Source of the DNA: a virus
IMG/VR virus record: IMGVR_UViG_3300032285_001048
Span: 1-31,584 of that record
DNA: 31,584 nt
Strand: one strand, 5' to 3'
Shown piece after piece: positions 1-6,864 of the stretch. Each line of letters starts with the position of its first letter. The first letter of the stretch is position 1. The notes below the pieces were generated by a model. It was not told the DNA's origin, did no database searches, and saw only the letters and a list, made by a program, of their open reading frames with translations. The position numbers were made by a program, and so were the translations under genes.

Positions 1-32
1 CGGCTTTTACGGCCTTTACGAGCTTTACGCAT
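1..32 (-). CDS. Partial N-terminus of a Lys/Arg-rich small protein (runs off the left edge)
   Basis: On the minus strand an ATG at 32 opens a reading frame whose visible start is MRKARKGRKS; it continues beyond the window. A GGAG Shine-Dalgarno lies about 6 nt upstream. The visible part is half Lys/Arg. It is the most downstream gene of the portal/terminase operon seen here. Function cannot be named; a basic DNA-binding or structural peptide would fit the composition, but only ten residues are visible. Confidence 0.45.
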   Translation of the reverse strand, partial: MRKARKGRKS

Positions 33-111
33 GGTCTTCTCCAAGGTTAGAGGCGGCGAACTATTTGAAAAGGGAAGTAAGCCACACCCTTATTACCCTT
101 TCGGGCAATTC

Positions 112-153
112 TTATCTGCGGTGCTTACGTCCACGCTTTGCTGTTTTGTACAT
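112..153 (-). CDS. Candidate 13-aa basic mini-ORF
   Basis: A 14-codon frame reads MYKTAKRGRKHRR and stop. An AGGAG Shine-Dalgarno sits 6 nt before the ATG, overlapping the end of the preceding gene, which stops 2 nt upstream. The composition (KRGRKHRR) resembles the start of the next basic frame at the left edge. It may be a genuine micro-protein, or a leader for the following gene. The good ribosome-binding site is the only support beyond composition. Confidence 0.35.
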   Translation of the reverse strand: MYKTAKRGRKHRR

Positions 154-155
154 GT

Positions 156-326
156 TCAACTCCTGGTTTGTTGGCGGTTTGAGTCACGTTGACTCTTACC
201 GTATGAGGTTTTATACCCTGTTTGACGCAATGTCAAGCTAGAGCCGCCTTCGCCTTTCGACAAAGACTTGGTGTCTACCCTCGGCTGGTCAGCTTTGGGT
301 TGTGTCATGCCTTTTGCGGTTGCCAT
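156..326 (-). CDS. Small hydrophilic protein directly downstream of portal (56 aa)
   Basis: The start overlaps the portal stop: the junction reads GGATGATGG, so the portal TGA overlaps an ATG at 329 and a second in-frame ATG at 326. An AAGG lies within 7 nt. The 56-residue product is rich in Lys, Arg, Ser, Gln and Thr, has no Cys, and shows no membrane segment. It is translationally coupled to portal, so a role in head assembly or scaffolding is conceivable, but no family is recognised. Confidence 0.6.
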   Translation of the reverse strand: MATAKGMTQPKADQPRVDTKSLSKGEGGSSLTLRQTGYKTSYGKSQRDSNRQQTRS

Positions 327-1960
327 CATCCCACCTTCTTCAAGTCAGGTTTACCCTCTGCCTTGGGCGGTTGAGCTTGCTGTTGAGCTTTTGCTTCAGC
401 TTGCTTGGCTTCCATCTTCTTCAACCGCTCTTTGAGTAATTGTTTCATTGGCGGTTCAATCAAGTCAAGCAAAGATTCCTTGTCAATCACCTGCGCTTGG
501 AACAACTCGAATGCCAACTTGCGGCTGTCTTCCATGAAAATTGGTGAGTTACTGTGAGCATCTACCTTCACCACATAGTCTTTGGTGAACTGTTCAGGGA
601 TGAACTTCCTGCCTTCCAGGTCTGTCAGGTGAGTCTTGTCATAGGCTTGCATACACTTGAGGTACAAGGTAGCCAGCTTTTCCAGACTGTCTTCAATGAC
701 CAGCGCACGTTTCTTGGCACGGCTTGAACCCAGACGGGCAAGCTGAGATGCGTGACCAGACGAGCGAACACCTGCTTCACCACGGCCTTGCAAGACGCTC
801 ACAATGCCAGAAGCCTCTTCAAACATCAGGTCAATCTCACCGATTTCTTTGAACAAATCAGGAGGCATAGTGGGTGCTAACTTCTCTACCTTGGCATTAG
901 GCATATCAGTTGCAAGCAAGCCACCAGCACGGTTGAGCGCAAAGTTCTTTTCATCCAAGATGCCTGTGAAGCCAATCAAAGCGGTGGGAGGGCTGACCTG
1001 TTTGGACAGCAAGTCCAGAATCTCGGTCATGCGCTTGTTGCGTAACTGCTGGAGGTAGACCAGGCGGTGAACCTCAGAGCCACCCCAATAGTAGTCATAC
1101 AGTGGGTTAGGGCAAATCTGGACAAAAGGCAATTCGCCTTTCAAGAACATCTGCTCGCCAGGGCGGTCATAAATGATGACATCAGGGTCAGCCTTGGTGA
1201 CGCACTGGTAATCTTTGGTTTCATCATTCCACACCCACAACTCTGTCATTTCCACCGTGTCTTCAGCAACAGTGGCTTTGTAGGTGGGGTTTCCGTTCAA
1301 GTCCAGATTGACGTTGCCGTACATGGTGGGGTTTGACGCAGACAAGATGATTCGCTGAACCCCGTTGGCAACTTCTGTCCGTTCATGCTGTGTGGACATG
1401 ACTCTTGCAACAATGCTTTCCCTGTCTGGGTGGCTGTACAGCCTGTCGTACAACTCAGACTTGGTGATGTAGTAGGTTTGGACGATAGCCTCTTGTCTGT
1501 CAGAGTAGGGGCTGTCTTCCCGCAACACACCCATACAAGCTGGCTCGACCATGTACGGGTGAATGCCGTTGTTCATGACCAATTTGACAAAAGTGGTGTT
1601 GTAGCAAAGCGCCCACGTGACGGCGGTGGAGAAAACCTGGTCGGCATTGGAGTTCAGCCACTCATCGTGCAAGGCTTTTGTCAGGGACGGAACTTTGTAT
1701 TGTTCTTGGTCTGGCACGGCTGCGCCAACATTGATGCTGAACCTGGTGGTTTCTGCGGAGTACAGGAACGAGGTCAGTTGGTCGATGTGCGGGTAAATCT
1801 TGTTGTACAGGGCAGGTACTTCATCTGGCCCGTTGCCAAACAAGTAGTAGGAGCGAAGTGACCCATAGGTAGGCTTACGCTCCTCCCGACTGACCAAGCA
1901 TTTCTCAATCAGGTCTAAGTAAAAGCGATGTCTGTCAAGTGGGTTCTTCGGAATTCTCAT
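326..1960 (-). CDS. Portal protein
   Basis: 544 aa. Portal proteins form the dodecameric ring at one capsid vertex through which DNA is packaged and ejected. The length, the position in the terminase operon, and the mixed alpha/beta core with a long helical C-terminal part ending in a Lys/Gln/Ala-rich tail (from about residue 500) fit podovirus-type portals. The segment around residues 395-420 (GRGEAGVRSSGHASQLARLG) is the type of Gly/Ser/Arg-rich stretch that precedes the helical barrel. The start ATG at 1960 overlaps the preceding stop (ATGA). I assign it by overall resemblance and context, not by a single diagnostic motif. Confidence 0.85.
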   Translation of the reverse strand: MRIPKNPLDRHRFYLDLIEKCLVSREERKPTYGSLRSYYLFGNGPDEVPALYNKIYPHIDQLTSFLYSAETTRFSINVGAAVPDQEQYKVPSLTKALHDEWLNSNADQVFSTAVTWALCYNTTFVKLVMNNGIHPYMVEPACMGVLREDSPYSDRQEAIVQTYYITKSELYDRLYSHPDRESIVARVMSTQHERTEVANGVQRIILSASNPTMYGNVNLDLNGNPTYKATVAEDTVEMTELWVWNDETKDYQCVTKADPDVIIYDRPGEQMFLKGELPFVQICPNPLYDYYWGGSEVHRLVYLQQLRNKRMTEILDLLSKQVSPPTALIGFTGILDEKNFALNRAGGLLATDMPNAKVEKLAPTMPPDLFKEIGEIDLMFEEASGIVSVLQGRGEAGVRSSGHASQLARLGSSRAKKRALVIEDSLEKLATLYLKCMQAYDKTHLTDLEGRKFIPEQFTKDYVVKVDAHSNSPIFMEDSRKLAFELFQAQVIDKESLLDLIEPPMKQLLKERLKKMEAKQAEAKAQQQAQPPKAEGKPDLKKVG

Positions 1961-2463
1961 CTCTTCACCTGTAAGTTATCTGGGTCTGCCATGTAGCTGG
2001 CTGCTCTCGGCCCTTGCAGGTCACCCGCTGCTTTGGGATTGATGCCTACAGATTCTCCATTAACAGACTTGAATTGTCCACCCATGACGGATTTCATGCT
2101 GATACTGCCGCCTCCACCCCAGATAACGGAGTCACCAGGGCGTGTTTGTTTCTGCTGTTGCTGGTTTTGGGCTTGCATAGCGTCTGTAGCCTCGGCAAAC
2201 TGCTTGTCAGTCAGCTTGTTCTTGCGTTTCATGTAGCCAGTCTGGTGTTCACCCGCTTTTGTGGACTTGATGTCCGTCATATCGTACTCAATAGCCAGTT
2301 GCTTCAAGTTACTGTCGGTTGCAGACGTTTTTGCCGACCTTGTACCTACTGGTTTGAGGTGTACAACGGATAATTCCCCTTTGCAGTGCTTCATGGGGCA
2401 TTGAGCCTCCCATGCTTCAAAGATTCCGTGGTTTGTGCAGTAATAGTCTCTCAGTATTCCCAT
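1957..2463 (-). CDS. Conserved phage protein with a putative zinc-ribbon N-terminus
   Basis: 168 aa. The N-terminal 30 residues contain Cys9, a nearby His, then Cys22 and a Cys five residues later (CTNH...CPMKHC), a plausible Cys/His metal site. A Gln-rich stretch (QNQQQQKQ) and a Gly patch (WGGGGS) follow. It sits between an HTH-like gene and portal with a 2-nt upstream gap and a 4-nt downstream overlap. A GGGGG Shine-Dalgarno precedes ATG 2463. Proteins with a short zinc-ribbon head are common next to portal genes; a packaging or assembly role is inferred from position only. Confidence 0.7.
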   Translation of the reverse strand: MGILRDYYCTNHGIFEAWEAQCPMKHCKGELSVVHLKPVGTRSAKTSATDSNLKQLAIEYDMTDIKSTKAGEHQTGYMKRKNKLTDKQFAEATDAMQAQNQQQQKQTRPGDSVIWGGGGSISMKSVMGGQFKSVNGESVGINPKAAGDLQGPRAASYMADPDNLQVKR

Positions 2464-2465
2464 TT

Positions 2466-2855
2466 TTACCCCCTTAGTGCTTCGTCAAGTGAAATTTCGC
2501 TGTAATCGTGCCTGTTTGTCATCCCAACCTTCACTTTGATGCCCTCTGACGTTACTTGTAACCCCATTTTGGGCATAAATACGGGCTGAGATTCTTTTCT
2601 GTAGTCCACATAGCGGGTGTTATCCCGCCTTTTCATGACCTTCACATTCCCTGCTTTCCACTGCTGGTAGGCCTTACTGACCCTACGCTGGACGTTTTCA
2701 GTCAGTGGTTCTGCGTTGTAGATGAATACATCGTAGAAATGCCCGTAACTTATCCCTGCAAGTTCGGCAAAAAGGGCGATAGAGATGCCCCTTTCCTTGT
2801 CTGCAACGAACCGCTGCATGTGTTTTGTAAGCTCACGCTTGGATAAGGGGGTCAT
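2466..2855 (-). CDS. Putative helix-turn-helix DNA-binding protein (129 aa)
   Basis: Residues about 23-60 (ALFAELAGIS followed by YGHFYDV) look like the HTH of Cro/CI-type DNA-binding proteins: a helix with Leu-Ala-Gly at the turn, then a recognition-like helix. The C-terminal half is basic and beta-rich. A GGAG Shine-Dalgarno lies 7 nt before the ATG. The start overlaps the upstream glycosyltransferase-like gene by 23 nt. The gene lies between terminase and portal, so a small-terminase or regulatory role is possible. I cannot separate these; no classical small terminase is otherwise obvious in this operon. Confidence 0.6.
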   Translation of the reverse strand: MTPLSKRELTKHMQRFVADKERGISIALFAELAGISYGHFYDVFIYNAEPLTENVQRRVSKAYQQWKAGNVKVMKRRDNTRYVDYRKESQPVFMPKMGLQVTSEGIKVKVGMTNRHDYSEISLDEALRG

Positions 2856-3648
2856 ATTTGTACTCCGCTGTGTAACCTTGGCTTTCCATCCAGGCCATAA
2901 ACTTCATTTCACCGTGGCTGACACGGGGGTCGGCAGGAACAACAATGTGGCTGTCTGTCACCAGCTTCCTTGTCTGGGCATGATGGCCCAACAAAGACCC
3001 AAAATCAAAGTCTTCTTCGTGGAAACCAAGACCGACATATTCAATACTGAAGTGTTTGGCAATGTCGATAGGGCAATACTTGTAGCCGTAACCTTCCAGG
3101 ACAGGCTTGAGGATGGCTGACAACTGAGCATCCTCATTCCACCCGTGTATCTCATTGCTGTTCAGGTGCATGATGCCGTGCTTGTTACAGGCTTCCAGGA
3201 ATCTTTTGCTACGCAGGGAGAAGCCACCATTCTGGACAACAGAGACAGGCTCTGTGGCTTGTGTCCAGGCAAACTTCAAGTACAGGTGACCGTTACCAAA
3301 AGCGCAGTGTGAGGGTGCGCCTATGTAATCGTATTCGTAGTATTCAGGTTTGAAATTCTTTCCGTTCAACACCCAACCGTCATCTTGGACAATCAAGCAG
3401 AAGTCTGTCTCTATGTAAGCGTACAGGCTGTGCATGGTGAAGAGAGAGTAACCAAGATAGTCTATGGGGTGGCAACGCTTCCACTCCACACCCTCTGGCA
3501 TGTTCTCAGGCTTCTCAACAGAGATGAGCAGACCTCTGCTACCAGGCAACTCCCTCATAGACCTCACGATAGAGGGCAGAGCAGAAGCACCGTTGTTGTG
3601 TCCGTAGATGGACACGATAGTCAGTTGGTTATGAACCATACATGCCAA
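2833..3648 (-). CDS. DUF5672-type glycosyltransferase-like protein
   Basis: 271 aa. Hallmarks recalled for DUF5672 are visible in order: an N-terminal beta strand (LTIVSIYGHN), then IVQDDGWVLN near residue 103 (an acidic DD in place of a DxD sugar-nucleotide motif), YIGAP, and VQNGGFSLRSKRFLEA near residue 160. Late on, GWNEDAQLS provides an acidic pair like the catalytic ED of GT-A enzymes. Such proteins probably transfer sugars; the acceptor could be host surface glycan, virion protein or DNA, and nothing here decides it. The start at 3648 overlaps the terminase end by 20 nt; Met4 is an alternative start. It is a cargo gene between terminase and portal. Confidence 0.75.
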   Translation of the reverse strand: MACMVHNQLTIVSIYGHNNGASALPSIVRSMRELPGSRGLLISVEKPENMPEGVEWKRCHPIDYLGYSLFTMHSLYAYIETDFCLIVQDDGWVLNGKNFKPEYYEYDYIGAPSHCAFGNGHLYLKFAWTQATEPVSVVQNGGFSLRSKRFLEACNKHGIMHLNSNEIHGWNEDAQLSAILKPVLEGYGYKYCPIDIAKHFSIEYVGLGFHEEDFDFGSLLGHHAQTRKLVTDSHIVVPADPRVSHGEMKFMAWMESQGYTAEYKYDPLIQA

Positions 3649-5383
3649 TCCTTTTCAAGTAATCAGAAACATTTCTACCAACAGCAATTTGTTCAGGAGA
3701 GAAAGACTCTTGAGCTTCGCTGACAGCACGGGTAATCTTCTGCGCTATCAAGCGTGGCTGAATCTGTTCGGCATAAGCTACAGCTGCCAAGGCAGAGGCA
3801 ATCACCCTGTCATCTTTGCCACGACCAGGTGCGCCTAAAAATCCGTTCTCCCGCACGATACCTTTCATCTCTTCCAGGGTATCCATGCTGAGAATCTTCA
3901 TCATGCCCCGCTCAAAGTAATCTTTCATGTACTGCAACATGCGTTCCTTGCTGTTGCTGGTAGTCAGGTAGCCAATACTGTTGGAGAGGCCACCAAGGGT
4001 GTCGTTACGCCTCCAGATGTAGTTGGACATACTGCCAAGCACATCCATCAAGTCCTTGCCTGTAGAGCCTCCCATAGAGCTTGCCAAGCGTTTGAGGTTT
4101 CTCAGTTCATTGATGACAGCTTGACCAGGGCCGTTGACTTCCAGGTTCAGGGTACTGTTCTTGTATGCACCTGCAAGGTGGGCAATGACCCAAGCAAACT
4201 GGTAGGTGTTTAATTCCGAGGTGGCAAACTCAGCAACTTGGTCAAGCCCATCTGCGTAGCATCTGTAAACTTGGATACAGAATCTATCTGCCCAATCAGA
4301 GCTACCGTAGGCGGGGTCAGCACCAATGACGTAGTAAGCAGAGTCAATAGGCTCTTCCCAAACCTTGAGCGTACCCAATCTCTCAGTTGAGCGCAGGACT
4401 TCTGTATCTTGGAAGAGTTGTCCAAAAGCATAGCGGTAGTGGTCACAGTCTGTCTTCTTACTTGTCTTGGCTGCTTCTGTACATCTGGTGTGTGAGAAGA
4501 AGGATGTGCCAGTCATCACAAAGGCATAGTCCTCAGTGGGTGGGAACTCTTGGTACATAAGAGCATCGTCCTTGATACCCTCGTACATTTTCCAGCGCCA
4601 CCAAGCCATCTGACGGCTATTGATTTCATAGCCGTAGAGCTTCTTGATGTCTCTGTGCCATTCCTTCTCTTCACCTGTCAGCTTGCCATCCCAATACACC
4701 TTGTAGATGTTGGAGTCGGCAGGGACTTGGTAATACTCGTTACGCCACCAGCCGCAGAAGATGGCTCTCTGTGTCTTTGCTTTCTTGGCAGTCTTGTACA
4801 TGTCGTGGAACATGTTGAAGCCCTGGGCAGTACTCTCGAACATGTACAAGCGTTCAGGGTTCTTTTCAGCCAGTGAAGCTATCAGGGAAGCTAGACCTTC
4901 TTCATTTCCCCAAGACGCTGTTTCAGTGCCGTGTAGGTAAGTGATAGCTTTGCCTTGACCCAAGCGAGACTTGTTGCCAGCGATTTGGTAAAAAAGTCTA
5001 GACCTGTTTTTGAGCACCATTTGATTGCGGTTGTGAGCAACCAGAGGAATCTTGTACTCCTTGGGTAGACCTTCAAGATACATTGCCAGTGTTGACCTGA
5101 ACATATCTCTGTTTTCTTCAGTATCGGCAACAAGAGTGCCCTGCCAACCAGGGTGAGTGAATTGCCAATACAAATCAAGGGCAAGGCTGATAGTAGTAAT
5201 ACCCAACTGCCTACCTTTAAGAATAACGAAGAAATGAACATCTTCATTCAAGCCTTTCTGGATTTCATCCATCACGTATGTCTGAGTACCCAAGAGAGTA
5301 CCCATCTTTTTCAAGCCTTCTTCCTTTGTCTCAATCTTGAGTTCGGAACAAAACTTGTAAAACTTCTTCAGGTCAAAGTTCAT
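3629..5383 (-). CDS. terL: Terminase large subunit (TerL)
   Basis: 584 aa. TerL is the packaging ATPase and nuclease that docks on the portal and cuts concatemeric DNA. A Walker A-like loop KGRQLGITT lies at 56-64. The Walker B-equivalent segment is YLHGTETASW with Glu154. The coupling motif ESTAQG is at 183-188. The RNase H-like nuclease domain shows IGADPAYG (Asp356), LEVNGPGQAV (Glu415) and KDDRVIASALA (Asp524/525), the expected acidic triad. The start ATG 5383 overlaps the preceding stop by 4 nt. The length is normal for the family and both domains look intact. Confidence 0.93.
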   Translation of the reverse strand: MNFDLKKFYKFCSELKIETKEEGLKKMGTLLGTQTYVMDEIQKGLNEDVHFFVILKGRQLGITTISLALDLYWQFTHPGWQGTLVADTEENRDMFRSTLAMYLEGLPKEYKIPLVAHNRNQMVLKNRSRLFYQIAGNKSRLGQGKAITYLHGTETASWGNEEGLASLIASLAEKNPERLYMFESTAQGFNMFHDMYKTAKKAKTQRAIFCGWWRNEYYQVPADSNIYKVYWDGKLTGEEKEWHRDIKKLYGYEINSRQMAWWRWKMYEGIKDDALMYQEFPPTEDYAFVMTGTSFFSHTRCTEAAKTSKKTDCDHYRYAFGQLFQDTEVLRSTERLGTLKVWEEPIDSAYYVIGADPAYGSSDWADRFCIQVYRCYADGLDQVAEFATSELNTYQFAWVIAHLAGAYKNSTLNLEVNGPGQAVINELRNLKRLASSMGGSTGKDLMDVLGSMSNYIWRRNDTLGGLSNSIGYLTTSNSKERMLQYMKDYFERGMMKILSMDTLEEMKGIVRENGFLGAPGRGKDDRVIASALAAVAYAEQIQPRLIAQKITRAVSEAQESFSPEQIAVGRNVSDYLKRIGMYGS

Positions 5384-5625
5384 TCCGCAATCTCGTAGGT
5401 CATCTCAAAGATGTCGGGCTTGCAAGGATAGTGCTCACCTTTAACCCCCGTAATAATCCAGTCGCCGTAATTAACTCTCATTTGACCTTCCAACGTATTG
5501 ACAAAGAAAAAATATTCTTTCTTGCCTCCCTCCATCAAAGACCAACCTGGCATGACGGCATGATGGTCACCCATCTTGAACCACTGCGTTGCTTCTATGA
5601 CTACAGGTTTTTTTCTGAACTTCAT
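5380..5625 (-). CDS. PGDYG-family small phage protein
   Basis: 81 aa from ATG 5625, chosen because the upstream stop overlaps it (TAATG) and GAGG lies 7 nt before it; a longer in-frame start at 5646 lacks these. The protein starts MKFRKKPVVIEATQW and contains YGDWIITGVKGEHYPCKPDIFEMTYE-like spacing (positions about 50-76), matching the phage family named after its PGDYG motif, here YGDWI. Function is unknown. It is a frequent accessory of tailed phages and here is translationally coupled to terL. Confidence 0.8.
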   Translation of the reverse strand: MKFRKKPVVIEATQWFKMGDHHAVMPGWSLMEGGKKEYFFFVNTLEGQMRVNYGDWIITGVKGEHYPCKPDIFEMTYEIAE

Positions 5626-5849
5626 TACATGTCCTCTATGTTCCATTCAAGGATGCTTGCAGCAGCCTGTTTGTTTTTTGCACATCTGATTAACTCTGCG
5701 ACATATGTGGGTGAATACTTGGCTTTCCACTCTGCTACCAGCTTTATCTTCTGCGTCTTCCTAGTGCAGGACAAGGCTCTGCGAAGCTCTTGCTGAAGAC
5801 GAATACGACTCTCCCGTAATGCCATCCTCGTATCCTGCTTGGTATCCAT
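5625..5849 (-). CDS. Small basic helical protein, unknown (74 aa)
   Basis: The product is mostly helical and rich in Arg/Lys (ESRIRLQQELRRAL), with two Cys and no membrane segment. ATG 5849 has GAAGG 9 nt upstream; an internal ATG at 5825 (MALRES) has an AGGA at similar spacing. Either start lies inside the upstream gene, so the two genes share 65-89 nt in different frames. The stop overlaps the start of the next gene by 1 nt, supporting expression. No family recognised. Confidence 0.6.
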   Translation of the reverse strand: MDTKQDTRMALRESRIRLQQELRRALSCTRKTQKIKLVAEWKAKYSPTYVAELIRCAKNKQAAASILEWNIEDM

Positions 5850-5976
5850 ACTCCACAGCCTTCTCTATGCTTATAGCCATCATCACCATCATCTGCTCCG
5901 TACGGGCGAGCTTGGTCATCAGGTCAGCATAAGCCTCCCGTAACTCATCCTCACCCATCCAGAACAATTCATTCAT
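5761..5976 (-). CDS. Small protein with a GYQAGYEDG motif (71 aa)
   Basis: The start is ATG 5976 (MNELFWMGEDE), because the stop of the upstream 41-aa gene overlaps it as ATGA. The first in-frame ATG at 5994 has no Shine-Dalgarno. Residues about 48-56 read YGYQAGYEDG; a similar YQAGFED occurs in the unrelated small gene at 12759, a short motif common in small phage proteins. The 3' end overlaps the next gene by up to 89 nt. Function unknown. Confidence 0.65.
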   Translation of the reverse strand: MNELFWMGEDELREAYADLMTKLARTEQMMVMMAISIEKAVEYGYQAGYEDGITGESYSSSARASQSLVLH

Positions 5977-6098
5977 TCTTCGTATCCAGCCCATTTAAAC
6001 AAGCAAACGTACATGTGTGTCTCCCACCGCATTAGAGGTTCATATTTATGCCAATCAAAACAACGCTCTGCTTGCCAAAGCCAATACTGTTTGTTCAC
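5973..6098 (-). CDS. GTG-start Trp/Tyr-rich micro-protein (41 aa)
   Basis: A 42-codon frame fills the gap between two minus-strand genes. Its GTG overlaps the upstream TGA (GTGA, 6098-6095) and its own TGA overlaps the next ATG (ATGA, 5976-5973), so 4-nt overlaps are present at both ends. The product contains five Trp and four Tyr in 41 residues (QYWLWQAERCF at the start, FKWAGYEE at the end). Two perfect coupling junctions make a real gene likely; function unknown. Confidence 0.65.
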   Translation of the reverse strand: MNKQYWLWQAERCFDWHKYEPLMRWETHMYVCLFKWAGYEE

Positions 6099-6316
6099 GA
6101 CATCCTCCACACACGGACTACATCACCCTCAGTCCTGGCAGCAAAGTACCTTCCCAACCGCTTACCAGCCCTGTAGTTGGCATTCAACACCTTTGCCCTG
6201 GCATTCAGAGGCACAACAAAACTATCCCCTACTTCCATCTCCTCATAAGGGTAAGCGTAAACAGTACGCTGTTTAGGCATACTCACTCCACTCTCTAGCA
6301 CTATCTCTGTAATCAT
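6095..6316 (-). CDS. Conserved small phage protein, first gene of the left minus operon (73 aa)
   Basis: ATG 6316 follows GAGGGG at 5 nt spacing. The sequence has YPYEEMEVGDSFVVP near residues 22-36 and ends in a basic KRLGRYFAARTEGDVVRVWRM segment, a pattern I know from many small phage proteins (a MxVGDSFxVP followed by FxxRxxxxxxRVWR). Function is not known; the fold is probably a small beta-rich DNA-associated domain. It is the promoter-proximal gene of the terminase/portal operon. Confidence 0.75.
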   Translation of the reverse strand: MITEIVLESGVSMPKQRTVYAYPYEEMEVGDSFVVPLNARAKVLNANYRAGKRLGRYFAARTEGDVVRVWRMS

Positions 6317-6342
6317 ATTAACCCCTCTACTGATAACTCCAT

Positions 6343-6369
6343 AGTATAGAGAAAAAAAAGGTTAGTCAA
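6343..6369 (-). promoter_or_regulatory. Sigma70-like promoter for the left minus operon
   Basis: Read on the minus strand: TTGACT at 6369-6364, a 15-nt spacer, then TATACT at 6348-6343. This would start transcription near 6336, giving a leader of about 20 nt before ATG 6316. The spacer is 2 nt shorter than optimal, and the -35 lies inside a terminator-like hairpin. Confidence 0.5.
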
Positions 6370-6391
6370 GAGCTTGATTCCTGACCAACCT
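6352..6391 (-). terminator. Rho-independent terminator, minus strand
   Basis: A 10-bp stem with one A/C mismatch (6359-6368 with 6382-6391), a 13-nt loop, then eight U on the minus strand (6359-6352). It would stop minus-strand transcripts entering from the early region before the left operon. The 3' arm carries the TTGACT promoter element. Confidence 0.65.
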
Positions 6392-6503
6392 AAGAGCAAC
6401 TGCAAAAGCAATTTACCAGAAAAACTAATTTTTTTTATGGGGGGCGAGAAGTGGGGGGCACACCATTACAGACCTCACGACCCATCTCCTGCTCCACTGG
6501 CAA

Positions 6504-6531
6504 GCGTCTAGCGTGAGTGTGTGCGTCTAGC
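6504..6531. repeat. Direct repeat GCGTCTAGC x2
   Basis: Identical 9-mers at 6504-6512 and 6523-6531, 19 nt start to start (close to two helical turns). It could be a protein-binding site pair in the control region. Confidence 0.6.
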
Positions 6532-6640
6532 ACCCAAACCCAAACCTGAGCAGGGAAGAGGCATAGGGGAAAACTATCGACAAGGGTGAGCGGATAGGGC
6601 TAACCCCCAACTGGTTCTAACGAGTGGACAGGCTACTGCT

Positions 6641-6814
6641 TAGACTACTATTACAGAACACACTCTAGAATAATCTATATTGTACTATAGTCTAACCCTA
6701 GACTAGAACACCAGTGGCATGAACAAAAGTAGTCATAGAGAAAATCTAATAGTCTATGCTTTGCAATAGAAATAAATGTGTCATCCGACTATTGACTTGC
6801 ATCGTTATAGTCTT
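6641..6814. repeat. Cluster of TAGTCTA / TAGACTA heptamers
   Basis: TAGACTA at 6641, TAGTCTA at 6688 and TAGACTA at 6699 (inverted pair, 4-nt spacer), TAGTCTA at 6750, and TAGTCTT at 6808 overlapping the -10 of the plus promoter. Another TAGTCTA lies at 8606 in the origin candidate. This is more than chance predicts for 174 nt. The positions suggest operators or initiator-binding sites. Confidence 0.55.
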
Positions 6815-6819
6815 ATAAT
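6792..6819 (+). promoter_or_regulatory. Strong sigma70-like early promoter
   Basis: TTGACT at 6792-6797, a 16-nt spacer and a perfect TATAAT at 6814-6819. Expected start near 6826, directly at a small hairpin (CTGAC 6827-6831 with GTCAG 6839-6843). It drives the plus-strand early genes from 6865. Confidence 0.8.
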
Positions 6820-6864
6820 TAACTCACTGACTAACACAGTCAGCAACAAACAGGAGCTAGTAGC

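Larger units (their letters stand above)
6317..6864. other. Divergent intergenic control region (548 nt, no gene seen)
   Basis: It separates the minus operon from the plus early genes. It contains a terminator/promoter overlap on the left, a T8 tract (6429-6436) followed by two G6 tracts (6439-6444 and 6453-6458), a direct 9-mer repeat, a cluster of TAGTCTA/TAGACTA sites in AT-rich DNA, and the plus promoter. The longest open frame, from ATG 6437, is 24 codons without a Shine-Dalgarno and was not called. Confidence 0.7.

Noticed and set aside
72-98. Minus-strand terminator (GGGTAATAAG with CTTACTTCCC)
   Set aside because: Two mismatches in a 10-bp stem and only a four-U tail; too weak to call.
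1385-1861. 158-aa plus-strand frame
   Set aside because: Antisense shadow of portal.
6439-6458. G-quadruplex
   Set aside because: Only two G6 tracts are present; an intramolecular quadruplex normally needs four tracts (two long tracts are a weak case).
6437-6511. 24-codon frame starting ATGGGGGGC in the control region
   Set aside because: No ribosome-binding site and no neighbouring coupling; overlaps G tracts and repeats.
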